The notes beneath the pieces are model-generated. The model worked only from the letters and a program-made list of their open reading frames with translations. It was not told the DNA's origin and made no database searches. A program made the translations under genes and the position numbers. A stretch of DNA of 64,000 nt from Rathayibacter sp. VKM Ac-2879 (lineage in GTDB: Bacteria; Actinomycetota; Actinomycetes; Actinomycetales; Microbacteriaceae): positions 124,001-188,000 of the forward strand of contig NZ_JADKSO010000002.1 of assembly GCF_015351245.1 (NCBI RefSeq). The letters run 5' to 3'. Positions 17,842 to 26,188 of the stretch are shown piece by piece. Every line of letters begins with the position of its first letter. The first letter of the stretch is position 1.

Positions 17842-18676
17842 ACGTCAGCAGACCCTCCTCGAACGCCGTCGTCAGGTCCCTGTCGACTCTCAGCGGCACT
17901 CCGTCGACCGCGCGGAGGGGCACCGCCCGCCGCGTGCTCGACACGAGCCACGCCGCGTCGGCCTGCGCCAACGCCTCGACCGGCAGCTCCCGCCGCGCTA
18001 CCGCGAGCCCGCGCGCGGCGCCCAGCGCGAGGACGCGCTCGACCGTCGTCCCTGCCAGGATCCCGCCCGTCGACGGGGTCGTCAGGACGCCGTCGGCGAC
18101 CAGCACCAGGCTCGACGTCGCGCCCTCGAGCAGCAGGCCGTCGCTCGTGCGCCAGACCACGTCGTCGGCTCCTCGCCGCGTGGCCTCGCGGAGCGCCGCC
18201 CGCGTCACCGCCCCCGAGGTCGTCTTCACTCCGCCCAGCAGCCACGGCGCGCCCTCCAGCGCGCCCCGGGCGTAACCGCGGTCGAGGACGATCACCGAGA
18301 GCCCCTGCTCCCGCGCCGAGCGGGAGTCGGGGGTCGCTGAGACGTGCACCGTGCAGCGCGCCTCCGAACCGCTGCCAGAGGCGGCCACGAAACGCACCGT
18401 CAGATCGTCGAGGGCATCGTGCACCTCGACCGCGAGAGCGAGCGCGCTGGACCAGCGCGACGCCTCCGGGATCGCGAGCCCGATCGCCTCGGCGGAGGCC
18501 GCCAGGCGCTCGAGGTGCTCGTCGAGCCCCACCGGCCGACCGTGCAGCACCGAGACCGTCTCGAAGACGCCGTCGCCGCGGAGGTAGCCCGCCTCGTCCA
18601 CGCGCACCAGCGGGCGGCGTTCGTCGCGCAGGACCGGGACGCCGGAGTCGATCTCGACGAGGACGGGGGAGCTCAT
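17840..18676 (-). CDS. Class IV pyridoxal-phosphate aminotransferase (aminodeoxychorismate lyase/branched-chain aminotransferase type)
   Basis: 278 residues of the fold-type IV PLP family. Typical elements: GYLRGDGVFETVSV near residue 30, the Schiff-base Lys in GGVKTTSGAVTRAALREA, and LLEGATSSLVLVADGVLTTP followed by GILAGTT at the PLP-phosphate site. It resembles 4-amino-4-deoxychorismate lyase but may be a D-amino-acid or branched-chain enzyme; a second family member lies beside pabB at 37.7-38.4 kb. GGAGGA sits directly before the ATG, and CAGGAT six bases before the start could be its own -10. Confidence 0.82.
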   Translation of the reverse strand: MSSPVLVEIDSGVPVLRDERRPLVRVDEAGYLRGDGVFETVSVLHGRPVGLDEHLERLAASAEAIGLAIPEASRWSSALALAVEVHDALDDLTVRFVAASGSGSEARCTVHVSATPDSRSAREQGLSVIVLDRGYARGALEGAPWLLGGVKTTSGAVTRAALREATRRGADDVVWRTSDGLLLEGATSSLVLVADGVLTTPSTGGILAGTTVERVLALGAARGLAVARRELPVEALAQADAAWLVSSTRRAVPLRAVDGVPLRVDRDLTTAFEEGLLT

Positions 18677-18694
18677 TCCTCCATCCTGCCCGTC

Positions 18695-19492
18695 TCAGCG
18701 GGTCGAGAGACCCCGGACGACGTCCTCGGCGTCGAGGAGCTCCCGCCACGGCTCCGCACGGATGCCCGGACTCGCGAGCACGTCGGCAGCTGCCAGGGCC
18801 GCGACGTCGAGCCCGGTCAGCTCTCCGACCTCGGAGACGGGGAGCTGGAAGGTGCGGAAGCCGCCGAGCGGCGCGATGCCCTCACGGACCTCGTCGACGA
18901 GCGCCGACTGGTCGAGCAGGTAGGCGCTCGTCGCGAGCGTCGAGCCGTCGGGACTCCAAGCGGCGATCTTCCAGAAGCGGCGAGGGATGCCCGTTCCGCG
19001 GTAGACGGGGTCATCGGCGGCGAGAACCGGTCCGGTGAACACGCTCAGGCGCGTCCGCCAGGTCTGCGCATACTCGAGCACGAGCGTCTCGAGCCCGAGC
19101 CAGAGCTCGGAGGACTGGTTGAAGCCGCTCGCCTGCGGCGCCGCGTTCGTGTAGCAGAAGCTGTCGTGGTTGGCCGCCCGCGCCTCGGCCGGCTCGCCCC
19201 ACACCGGGTCGCGTCGTCGCACGAGGTGCCCGCGATCGAGGTCGTTGCGTGCGTACACCTCCGGTCCCGTCTGCTCCGAGGCGGGGATCCGATCGTCGAG
19301 GTGCCAGTCGTCGCCCCTGCCGAGGTCGACCAGTCGCGCGCCGTCGATGTTCACCGCGGTCGAGAGGGCGAGGCGACGCACCGGATCCAGCAGCACCTCG
19401 AAGTGGGTGTACGGCAGGAGGCGCGTCTCACGCGCCGCGGTGGGTCGCGGAGCAGCGGCGGTCACCCCGAGGAACTCCGCCTCGAAGCTCAC
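18695..19492 (-). CDS. DNA/RNA non-specific endonuclease (NucA/EndoG type)
   Basis: 265 residues of the beta-beta-alpha metal nuclease family. The catalytic motif is DRGHLVRR, with the His as general base. The metal/substrate segment NAAPQASGFNQ and the downstream Glu of WLGLETLVLEY are also present, so the active site looks complete. No signal peptide is visible, which is unusual because most relatives are secreted. GTG start overlaps the stop of the upstream PBP gene as GTGA, so it is translated with a cell-wall synthase. No immunity-like gene is adjacent. Confidence 0.85.
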   Translation of the reverse strand: MSFEAEFLGVTAAAPRPTAARETRLLPYTHFEVLLDPVRRLALSTAVNIDGARLVDLGRGDDWHLDDRIPASEQTGPEVYARNDLDRGHLVRRRDPVWGEPAEARAANHDSFCYTNAAPQASGFNQSSELWLGLETLVLEYAQTWRTRLSVFTGPVLAADDPVYRGTGIPRRFWKIAAWSPDGSTLATSAYLLDQSALVDEVREGIAPLGGFRTFQLPVSEVGELTGLDVAALAAADVLASPGIRAEPWRELLDAEDVVRGLSTR

Positions 19493-21966
19493 TGGGCCAC
19501 CGCTCCCGTCGCCGTGGGTGTGGGGCTCGCCGTCGCGGGCGCCGGGCCTGCGGGAGCCGGTGTCCCGGTGGCCCCCGCAGGCGGCGTCGCAGCCCCCGTC
19601 GGGGTCGTCGTCGGGCTCGCCGGCGCCGGGGGAGCCACTTGCGAGCCGTTGCTGATCTGGAGGGTGACGTCGGAGTAGCGCGGCGCAGTCGTGCCGGCCG
19701 CCGGATCGGTGCCCGCGACGGTTCCTGCGGGGGCGGCCGAGTCGACGGTCGCTCCCTCGTCGACGCTGAAGCCGAGGTCGTCGAGCGTCGTCGTGGCGGC
19801 GTCGACCGACTGGCCCGACACGTCCGGGATCGTCACGAGCCGGCCGTTGAGCAGCGCACTGCTGGGCTCGGCGAAGTCGTCGCCCTTGAACTTCTCGTCG
19901 GCTCGCGTCATCACCTCGTTCCAGATGTAGTGCCGGATGTTCGAGGCGTACTGCTGGCTCCCGAGGTCGGAGTTGGGGAAGCGCACCTCGCGCATCGACA
20001 TGTGGCCGACGATGTTGCCCACCCAGACGACCGTCGCGACCTTCGAGCTCGCGCCGTCCATCCAGGTCGATTCGGCGTTGTCGGTCGTGCCCGTCTTGCC
20101 GATGTGCTCGATCCCGTCGTCCGGGTTCGACGCCGTCGCGGTGCCTCCCGTGACCACGCGCTGGAGCGCGTAGTTGGCCACGGAGGTCAGCTCCGGGCTG
20201 AGCGCCTGAGTGCAGGTCGAGGTGGGAGGCTGGACCGCGGCTCCGGTCGCGTCCGTGATGGAGTCGATCGCGATCGCCGAGCACGCAGTGCCGTTGTTCG
20301 CGAATCCGGCGAAGGCGGTGACCATGGACAGCGGCGAGATGTTGGAGTCGGCGCCGAGGATCGAGGGCGGCTTGACGCCCAGCTCGCCTCCGTCGGCGGC
20401 TTTGACGCCGAACGCGGCGGCCTGATCGCGGATCGCGCAGAGGTCGAGCTTCTGCGCCATCGCGAGATACACCGTGTTGATCGACTGCATCGTGCCGGTC
20501 AGGACGCTGTAGGTGCCGTTCTCGTCGTCGTCGTTCACGACCTTGTAGGGAGTGTCGTCCTCGCCTCCCGGCACGCAGCTGGCCGGGAAGCCCTCGAAGG
20601 TCCGCACGCGGCCGTTCACGCTCTCGAACAGGGTCCGCCCGTTCGCCAGCCATTGCGCGAGCGTGAAGACCTTGTAGGTCGAGCCGACCTGGAATCCGGC
20701 CGAGCCGCCGTAGGCGGTGTCGGTGTTGAAGTTGATCGCGGTGTAGTTCTCGCCGTTGACCGAGCCGGCCGCGTCGTAGTCCTTGTTCTGCACCATCGCG
20801 AGGATCCGGCCGGTGCCCACCTCCATCGAGACCGTGGAGGAGCCGATGTTGACGTCCTTCGTCGTCACGCGCGGCACCGCGGCCACCGTCGCCGCGTTCG
20901 CCGTGTCCTGGAGGTCGCGGTCGAGGGTCGTGTAGATCTTGTAGCCGCCGCGCTGGAAGTTCGCGAAGCGGGTGCTCTCGTCGGAGCCGAAGGCCGGGTC
21001 GTTCTGGATCACCCGGGTCACGTAGTCGCAGAAGAAGGCGGCGTTGCCGGCGGTCTGGCAGCCGGTGGGCGTCTGGGTGATCGCGGGCACGACCTCCTCG
21101 GCCGTCGCGGCGTCGTGGTCGGCCTGCGAGATCTTCCCCTCCTTCAGCATCTGATCGAGCACGTAGTCGCGCCGGACCTTGTTGTCGGGGATGTTGTCGG
21201 GGTCGTCGATCCGCAGGCCGTTCGGGTTGTTGACCGTCGCGATGAGGCTCGCGGCCTGCGCCAGGGTGAGAGAGGCGGCCGTGGTCGAGAAGTAGTACTC
21301 GGCCGCCGCCTGGATTCCGTAGACCTGCCCGCCGAAGCCGGCGATGTTGAGGTACCCCAGCAGGATGTCGTCCTTGCTGTACTTCTTCTCGAGGTCGACG
21401 GCGAGCTTCATCTCTTTGAGCTTGCGCCCGGGAGTGGTCGCGGTCGCTTCGTCGTACGCGGCCTGGGAGGCGGCGGCATCGGTGTCGCTCAGCGACTCGG
21501 CCTTCTGCACGAGCACGTTCTTGACGTACTGCTGGGTGATCGACGAGCCGCCCTGGAGGTCATCGCCGACGAGGTTGCTCAGCACCGCTCGGATCGTGCC
21601 CTGGAGGTCGACGCCGCCGTGCTCGTAGAAGCGCGGATCCTCGGTCGCGACCGCGGCGTCCTTGACGAACTGGCTCACCTGGTCGAACGCGACCTCCTCG
21701 CGGTTCTGGGCGTAGAAGGAGGCGAGGAGGGCGTCGGTGCCGTCGGAGTTCTTCGCGTAGATCTCGGTCTTCTGGGCAAGCTGGCCGAGCTCGAGGTATT
21801 CCGGCACGGTCTCGAAGAGCCCGATCGGGTTGTTCTCGGCGAGACCGGTGACGGCGAGGGCCGGGGTGACTCCGACGGTGATCAGGAGCCCTCCGGCGAG
21901 GCTCGCCCCGACGAGGCCGAGGACGCGGGCGAGCGTGCCGCCCCGGGCGGGTTCGTGCGCAGACAT
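19489..21966 (-). CDS. Bifunctional penicillin-binding protein (transglycosylase/transpeptidase, class A) with PASTA domain
   Basis: 825 residues. Short cytoplasmic tail, membrane anchor at about residues 14-38, then GT51 transglycosylase (catalytic Glu about 109 in TEDPRFYEHGGVD; GGSSITQQYVKN). The transpeptidase has STYK near residue 428, SIN, and KTGTTDNAESTW. A single PASTA repeat (IPDVSGQSVDAATTTL) and a roughly 55-residue Pro/Ala/Thr tail end the protein. It polymerises and cross-links peptidoglycan outside the membrane. The ATG is set by a minus-strand TACTCT seven bases upstream. It heads a nuclease/aminotransferase run. Confidence 0.94.
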   Translation of the reverse strand: MSAHEPARGGTLARVLGLVGASLAGGLLITVGVTPALAVTGLAENNPIGLFETVPEYLELGQLAQKTEIYAKNSDGTDALLASFYAQNREEVAFDQVSQFVKDAAVATEDPRFYEHGGVDLQGTIRAVLSNLVGDDLQGGSSITQQYVKNVLVQKAESLSDTDAAASQAAYDEATATTPGRKLKEMKLAVDLEKKYSKDDILLGYLNIAGFGGQVYGIQAAAEYYFSTTAASLTLAQAASLIATVNNPNGLRIDDPDNIPDNKVRRDYVLDQMLKEGKISQADHDAATAEEVVPAITQTPTGCQTAGNAAFFCDYVTRVIQNDPAFGSDESTRFANFQRGGYKIYTTLDRDLQDTANAATVAAVPRVTTKDVNIGSSTVSMEVGTGRILAMVQNKDYDAAGSVNGENYTAINFNTDTAYGGSAGFQVGSTYKVFTLAQWLANGRTLFESVNGRVRTFEGFPASCVPGGEDDTPYKVVNDDDENGTYSVLTGTMQSINTVYLAMAQKLDLCAIRDQAAAFGVKAADGGELGVKPPSILGADSNISPLSMVTAFAGFANNGTACSAIAIDSITDATGAAVQPPTSTCTQALSPELTSVANYALQRVVTGGTATASNPDDGIEHIGKTGTTDNAESTWMDGASSKVATVVWVGNIVGHMSMREVRFPNSDLGSQQYASNIRHYIWNEVMTRADEKFKGDDFAEPSSALLNGRLVTIPDVSGQSVDAATTTLDDLGFSVDEGATVDSAAPAGTVAGTDPAAGTTAPRYSDVTLQISNGSQVAPPAPASPTTTPTGAATPPAGATGTPAPAGPAPATASPTPTATGAVAQ

Positions 21967-21973
21967 GCGTATG

Positions 21974-21979
21974 AGAGTA
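21974..21979 (-). promoter_or_regulatory. -10 element of the PBP gene (leaderless geometry)
   Basis: TACTCT on the minus strand, seven bases before the ATG at 21966. The same hexamer recurs on the minus strand at 22030-22025, where it shares TA with the plus-strand -10 of the divergent MFS transcript. Confidence 0.5.
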
Positions 21980-22028
21980 GGCGACCAGCCTGAACCCGGT
22001 GTGCCCGCCGCTCCTGCGCGGCCGAGAG

Positions 22029-22034
22029 TACGGT
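22029..22034 (+). promoter_or_regulatory. -10 element of the MFS exporter transcript
   Basis: TACGGT ends six bases before the ATG at 22041, which opens a six-codon leader ORF rather than the exporter itself. Confidence 0.5.
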
Positions 22035-22040
22035 GGGCGG

Positions 22041-22061
22041 ATGCGTCTGGACCTGTGGTGA
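22041..22061 (+). CDS. Putative six-residue leader peptide before the MFS exporter
   Basis: ATG at 22041 opens a frame encoding MRLDLW and ending in TGA at 22059-22061. The ATG lies exactly where transcription from TACGGT should begin, so it could be read as a leaderless start. The stop overlaps the exporter GTG at 22058 (GTGA), which would allow reinitiation. No homology argument is possible for so short a peptide; existence is inferred from geometry. Confidence 0.35.
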   Translation: MRLDLW

Positions 22062-23461
22062 GCGCCTCGACCGGGGCCGAGGAGGCGCGTCGCCGCGCGG
22101 TCCTCCTCGTCGCGGTCCTCGCCTCCTTCGTCGCCTTCTTGGACGGCACTGTCGTCACCGTGGCGCTCCCCGCGATCACTCGGGAGCTGGGCGGCGGGCT
22201 CGCGGTGCAGCAGTGGGTGGTCGACGGCTACCTCATCACCCTCGGGGCCCTGATCCTCGTGGCCGGCTCGCTCGCCGATCGCATCGGCCGCGCTCGTAGC
22301 ATGGCCATCGGGCTGATCGGGTTCGGCGTGACCTCCCTCCTGTGCGCCCTCGCGCCGACGGCGGAGGTGCTCATCGTCGCGCGGATGCTGCAGGGTGCGG
22401 CCGGGGCGATCCTCGTGCCGAGCTCGCTGGCCCTCATCATCGCCACCGTGCACGGGCCGGCGCAGGCGCGCACGATCGGCGCGTGGACGGCGTGGACGGG
22501 AACGGCCACGATCGCGGGGCCGGTGCTCGGGGGCCTCTTGGTCGACGCGGGCTCGTGGCGCTGGGTCTTCGCCCTCAACCTCCTCCCGATCGCGGTGACG
22601 CTCGTGCTGCTGTGGCGTCTGGGCGCCGTCGAGTCGGGCACCCGGGTCCCCATCGACGGCGTCGGAGCTGTCCTCGGTGTGGTGGGCCTGGGCGGGCCGG
22701 TGTTCGCCCTCATCGAGCAGGAGCGGCTCGGGATCGCGAACCCGGTCGTGCTCTCGGCGCTGATCGGCGGAGTGGCCGCTCTGGTCGCCTTCGTGCTGTG
22801 GGAGAGGCGGGTCGCGAATCCGATGCTCCCGCTCTCGCTCTTCTCGTCGCGTACGTTCTCGGTGGGCAATGTGTCGACGGCCTTCGTGTACGGCGCGCTC
22901 TCCTTCGGGTTCTTCGCCCTGGGCCTGTTCTTGCAGCAGGGCCTGGGGTTCTCCGCGACCTTCGCGGGGCTGGCGATGCTGCCGCCGACCCTCCTGCTGC
23001 TCCTGCTCTCGCAGTTCGCCGGCTCGCTCTCGGCGCGCTTCGGGCCCCGACTGTTCATGGGGCTCGGGCCTGTCGTGGCCGGTGCAGGCTTCCTCCTGCT
23101 CTCGGGGGTGCGGCCGCCGGCCGACTACGCGACCCAGCTGCTCCCCGGGATCCTGCTCTTCGGGCTCGGTCTGGCGATCACGGTCGCTCCGCTCACCGCC
23201 ACGATCCTCGGCGCGGTCGCGAGCGAGCACAGCGGGGTCGGCTCCGCCGTGAACAACGCGGTCTCGCGCATCGCGGGTCTCGTCGCGATCGCCGCGACCT
23301 CGCTCGTCGTGGGCGACCGGCTCGATGCCGAGGGCTTCTCGCGCGCGGCGGTCGCGACCGCCCTGCTCCTGTTCGCGGGCGGGTTGGTCTCGCTGCTCGG
23401 GCTGCCGCGAGGCACAGGGGAGGCGACACGGGCCGCCTCTGGCCCCTCGCCCTCGGCGTAG
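22058..23461 (+). CDS. MFS transporter, DHA2 (14-helix) drug-exporter type
   Basis: 467 residues, hydrophobic throughout, with about 14 predicted membrane helices. The DHA2 signature is FLDGTVVTVALPAITRELG, and motif A is GSLADRIGRARSMAIG. Probably a proton-driven exporter of drugs or metabolites; substrate unknown. Start is uncertain between GTG 22055 and GTG 22058: the latter gives a GTGA overlap with a six-codon ORF. Divergent from the PBP gene. Confidence 0.88.
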   Translation: MSASTGAEEARRRAVLLVAVLASFVAFLDGTVVTVALPAITRELGGGLAVQQWVVDGYLITLGALILVAGSLADRIGRARSMAIGLIGFGVTSLLCALAPTAEVLIVARMLQGAAGAILVPSSLALIIATVHGPAQARTIGAWTAWTGTATIAGPVLGGLLVDAGSWRWVFALNLLPIAVTLVLLWRLGAVESGTRVPIDGVGAVLGVVGLGGPVFALIEQERLGIANPVVLSALIGGVAALVAFVLWERRVANPMLPLSLFSSRTFSVGNVSTAFVYGALSFGFFALGLFLQQGLGFSATFAGLAMLPPTLLLLLLSQFAGSLSARFGPRLFMGLGPVVAGAGFLLLSGVRPPADYATQLLPGILLFGLGLAITVAPLTATILGAVASEHSGVGSAVNNAVSRIAGLVAIAATSLVVGDRLDAEGFSRAAVATALLLFAGGLVSLLGLPRGTGEATRAASGPSPSA

Positions 23462-23601
23462 GCCTCGCGTTCACGAGGAGTTCCGGCGGCCCCGCTCAAA
23501 AAGGTTGTCGCTACATGGAATACTGGCCAGCGTCGATGCGCTTGCATATACCAGGCGGGGGAGGAACTCCCCACGACGATCCCTACTCTCGAGGAGCAGA
23601 A

Positions 23602-24156
23602 ATGACCGACGCACTCACCATCCCCGGATACAAGGCCGGCACCTGGGTCATCGACCCCACGCACAGCGAGGTCGCCTTCAGCGTCCGCCACCTCATGATC
23701 AGCAAGGTCAAGGGCACGTTCGACCGCTTCACTGCGACCTTCACGACCGGCGAGAACCCCCTCGACTCGAAGGTCGAGGCCACCGCCGAGGTCGCCTCCG
23801 TGAACACCAACGAGCCCAACCGCGACGGCCACCTGCGCACCGGCGACTTCTTCGAGGCCGAGACCTACCCCGAGATCCACTTCGTCTCGACCGGCGTGCG
23901 CCCCCACGGCGACGACTTCCTCGTCGATGGCGATCTGACCATCAAGGGCACCACCAAGCCCGTCACCTTCGAGGTCGAGTTCGGCGGCTTCGGCGCCGAC
24001 CCCTACGGCAACTACAAGGCCGGACTGACCGCCAAGGCGACCATCGACCGCACCGACTTCGGCCTCACCTACAACGCGGCGCTCGAGACCGGCGGCGTGC
24101 TGATCGGCGAGAAGGTCACCATCACTCTCGACCTCGAGGCCGCGCACCAGGCGTAG
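23602..24156 (+). CDS. YceI family protein
   Basis: 184 residues of the lipocalin-like YceI fold, which binds polyisoprenoid-type lipids. Opens with GTWVIDPTHSEVAFSVRHLM, with RTGDFFEAETYPEIHF and FGLTYNAALETGGVLIGEKV further on. No signal peptide, so it is the cytoplasmic version common in actinobacteria. GAGGAG lies upstream of the ATG with a 6-base spacing. The 140-base upstream gap is unusually AT-rich for this genome, but no clear operator or -35/-10 pair can be assigned. Confidence 0.9.
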   Translation: MTDALTIPGYKAGTWVIDPTHSEVAFSVRHLMISKVKGTFDRFTATFTTGENPLDSKVEATAEVASVNTNEPNRDGHLRTGDFFEAETYPEIHFVSTGVRPHGDDFLVDGDLTIKGTTKPVTFEVEFGGFGADPYGNYKAGLTAKATIDRTDFGLTYNAALETGGVLIGEKVTITLDLEAAHQA

Positions 24157-24169
24157 CACCTCCCCTCGT

Positions 24170-24206
24170 CGGAGCCGTCCCTTCCCCTCGGAGGCGGACG
24201 GCTCCG
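24170..24206. terminator. Convergent terminator between YceI and App1-like genes
   Basis: Perfect 11-bp stem, CGGAGCCGTCC (24170-24180) with GGACGGCTCCG (24196-24206), loop of 15 bases. It sits between the YceI stop and the stop of the minus-strand phosphatase gene. Confidence 0.65.
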
Positions 24207-24224
24207 GCGTTCCCGGGCCAGGCC

Positions 24225-25280
24225 TCAGAGGACGCCGAGCTCGCGCAACTGGTCCGAGAGACCCGCGCCGTCGGGTGCATAGACCCACGGCGTCCCGCTC
24301 GTCTCCGAACGGTCCTCCGCCTTCGAGCGCCCGCCGGCGAGCACGGCCTCGCCCGTCGACAGCTGCCGGATCGCGATCGCGGCGACCTTGTCGGGGTGCT
24401 CGTGCGCGAAGTCCGAGTAGATCTCCTCGTCGTGCTGCCCGTCGTCGCCGACGAGGAGCCACCGGATGTCGGGGAACTCGGAGGCGAGACGGCGGAGGTT
24501 CTCCTCCTTGTGCTGCTTGCCGCTGCGGAACCAGCGGTCGTGCGTCGGCCCCCAGTCGGTGAGCAGCAGTGCGCCCGCGGGATAGAGATGTCTCGAGAGG
24601 AAGCGGGTGAGAGCCGGCGCGACGTTCCAGGCCCCGGTCGAGAGGTAGATGACCGGCGATCCCTCGTACTGGTGTGCGAAGCGGTCGAGGAACACGGCCA
24701 TGCCGGGCGTGGGCATCCTCGCGTGCTCGTCGAGAACGAACGTGTTCCAGGCCGCGACGAACGGCCGGGGGAGCGCGGTGACCATGACCGTGTCGTCCAC
24801 GTCCGACACCACGCCGAGTCGCGCCTCCGGCCGCACGATGAACACCGGAGCCTCGACCGGCTGCGAGCCCGCGGTCGAGAAAGTGATCGTGTGCCAGCCG
24901 GGAGCGAGCCGGATCGGCAGATCGGCATCGACGACCCCGCCACGATCGGCCGTGACTTCGTGGCGCTGGCCGCCGGCCTCGACGGCCACGACCGCGCGAC
25001 TCACGAACACGCTCGTGAAGCTGCGCCAGCCGCGTACGCCCTCGACGGGCCGCACCTCCTGCGCTCCGGGAGGCGTCGGCCGCGTGTAGAGGACGCGCGC
25101 GAGCACTCGGAGCTGCTCGGTCGTGCCGTAGCCGGTGTAGGGGATCACCCGGGAGACGTAGCCCTTGCGCGTCACTCGGCGCATCCGGAACGCGTGGATG
25201 CGGTCCTCGAGGCGGGCGGCGCGATGCATGACCTCGGCCGCCCCGGCGCTCATCGGCTTGCTCTCGGGCGTCAGCGGCAT
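24225..25280 (-). CDS. App1-type phosphatidate phosphatase domain protein (DUF2183)
   Basis: 351 residues. The C-terminal half is a HAD-like App1 catalytic domain with the DxDxT signature SDVDDTVMVT, a later motif YLSTGAWNV, and WLLVGDDGQHDEEIY. The N-terminal half is a beta-rich domain typical of bacterial members. In yeast App1 the domain dephosphorylates phosphatidate, but the bacterial substrate is not established. No signal peptide. Translation start MPLTPESK is plausible but not fixed by a clear ribosome-binding site. Confidence 0.85.
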   Translation of the reverse strand: MPLTPESKPMSAGAAEVMHRAARLEDRIHAFRMRRVTRKGYVSRVIPYTGYGTTEQLRVLARVLYTRPTPPGAQEVRPVEGVRGWRSFTSVFVSRAVVAVEAGGQRHEVTADRGGVVDADLPIRLAPGWHTITFSTAGSQPVEAPVFIVRPEARLGVVSDVDDTVMVTALPRPFVAAWNTFVLDEHARMPTPGMAVFLDRFAHQYEGSPVIYLSTGAWNVAPALTRFLSRHLYPAGALLLTDWGPTHDRWFRSGKQHKEENLRRLASEFPDIRWLLVGDDGQHDEEIYSDFAHEHPDKVAAIAIRQLSTGEAVLAGGRSKAEDRSETSGTPWVYAPDGAGLSDQLRELGVL

Positions 25281-25326
25281 CCGTCCAGTCTGTCAGATGC
25301 GCTCTCGGCGGAGGGACCGGCCGTGC

Positions 25327-26043
25327 TCAGCCGTCGACGGGCCGGATCAGCTCCGGCCCGTTGACGGCGACCGAGTTCACGGCGTCGGACACGACGTGGA
25401 CCTCGAGCTCCTCGGCGAGCTCGGCCGTCCCGTCCGAGACCGCGCGGAGGAGTCCGCCGTCGCCCTCCGTCGACGGGTCGAGCCAGTCCTCCATCAGCTC
25501 TGGCGGGAGGAGTACCGGCATGCGCTCGTGCACCTCGGCGACCGCGCCGGCCGCGGGGCGGGTCAGGATCGTGGCCGAGAGCAGCCACGGGGATCCGGCC
25601 GCGCTCGAGCGCCACCACTCGTAGAGGCCGGCGAACAGCACGAGGCCGCCTGCCGGCGGCGACATGAAGACTGGTCGTTTCGCGCCAGTCGCCGAAACGC
25701 GCCACTCGTACCACCCGGAGGCGGGAACGATCGCGCGGCGAGCGGCGAAGGCCTCGCGGAACGAGGGCTTCTCGGCGACGGACTCGAGTCGTGCGTTGAT
25801 GAGAGGACGCCCCGCCGACGGATCGCTCGCCGCCCGCGGGACGAGCCCCCAGCGTGCGGCAGCGAGGCGTCGTCGCGGCGGATCCCCCGGATCCACGCCC
25901 TTCATCGATTCGGCGACGATCGGGATGCGTTGCGTAGGGGCGACGTTCCACGAGGGCCCTGGCAGATCGGCCTCCGGCTCGTCGATGTCGAACAGCGCGA
26001 CGAGCTCGGCGCTCGTCTGCGAGAGCGCGAAACGTCCACACAT
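25327..26043 (-). CDS. Abasic-site DNA-protein crosslink protein YedK/HMCES (SOS response-associated peptidase)
   Basis: 238 residues. The family crosslinks to abasic sites in single-stranded DNA through Cys2. Here the protein must start MCGRF so that Cys2 is free after Met removal, which fixes the ATG at 26043 and rules out longer frames. Other active-site parts are WNVAPTQ (Asn), SGWYEWR (Glu) and VHERMPVLL (His). AGGAGG lies upstream. I found no convincing LexA box in front of it. Confidence 0.93.
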   Translation of the reverse strand: MCGRFALSQTSAELVALFDIDEPEADLPGPSWNVAPTQRIPIVAESMKGVDPGDPPRRRLAAARWGLVPRAASDPSAGRPLINARLESVAEKPSFREAFAARRAIVPASGWYEWRVSATGAKRPVFMSPPAGGLVLFAGLYEWWRSSAAGSPWLLSATILTRPAAGAVAEVHERMPVLLPPELMEDWLDPSTEGDGGLLRAVSDGTAELAEELEVHVVSDAVNSVAVNGPELIRPVDG

Positions 26044-26154
26044 GGGGCCTCCTGGCGCGAATGAGCTCTCACGACGGTGTTTCGGCCGCCCTTTCGGGGG
26101 TGCAGAAGACGAGAGACGTTCGATGAAATGACGCAGGCGAGGCGCCCGCGTGCG

Positions 26155-26160
26155 TACGAT
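26155..26160 (+). promoter_or_regulatory. -10 element of the TetR gene
   Basis: TACGAT, giving a short leader with AAGGAG before the GTG at 26189. Overlapping it on the minus strand is TACAAT (26164-26159), a candidate -10 for the divergent yedK gene. Confidence 0.45.
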
Positions 26161-26188
26161 TGTAGGAACCACGACCGAAGGAGCCGCT

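Noticed and set aside
18695-19492. Toxin-immunity or polymorphic toxin locus around the nuclease
   Set aside because: No polymorphic-toxin delivery domain, repeat region or small immunity gene is adjacent; the neighbours are a PBP and an aminotransferase.
23462-23601. Riboswitch or operator in the AT-richer gap before YceI
   Set aside because: Only short chance palindromes (CTGGCCAG, GGGG..CCCC) could be found and no known riboswitch core was recognised.
26044-26188. LexA/SOS box before yedK
   Set aside because: GTTCGA occurs at about 26118-26123, but no TCGAAC arm lies at the four-base spacing of actinobacterial SOS boxes.
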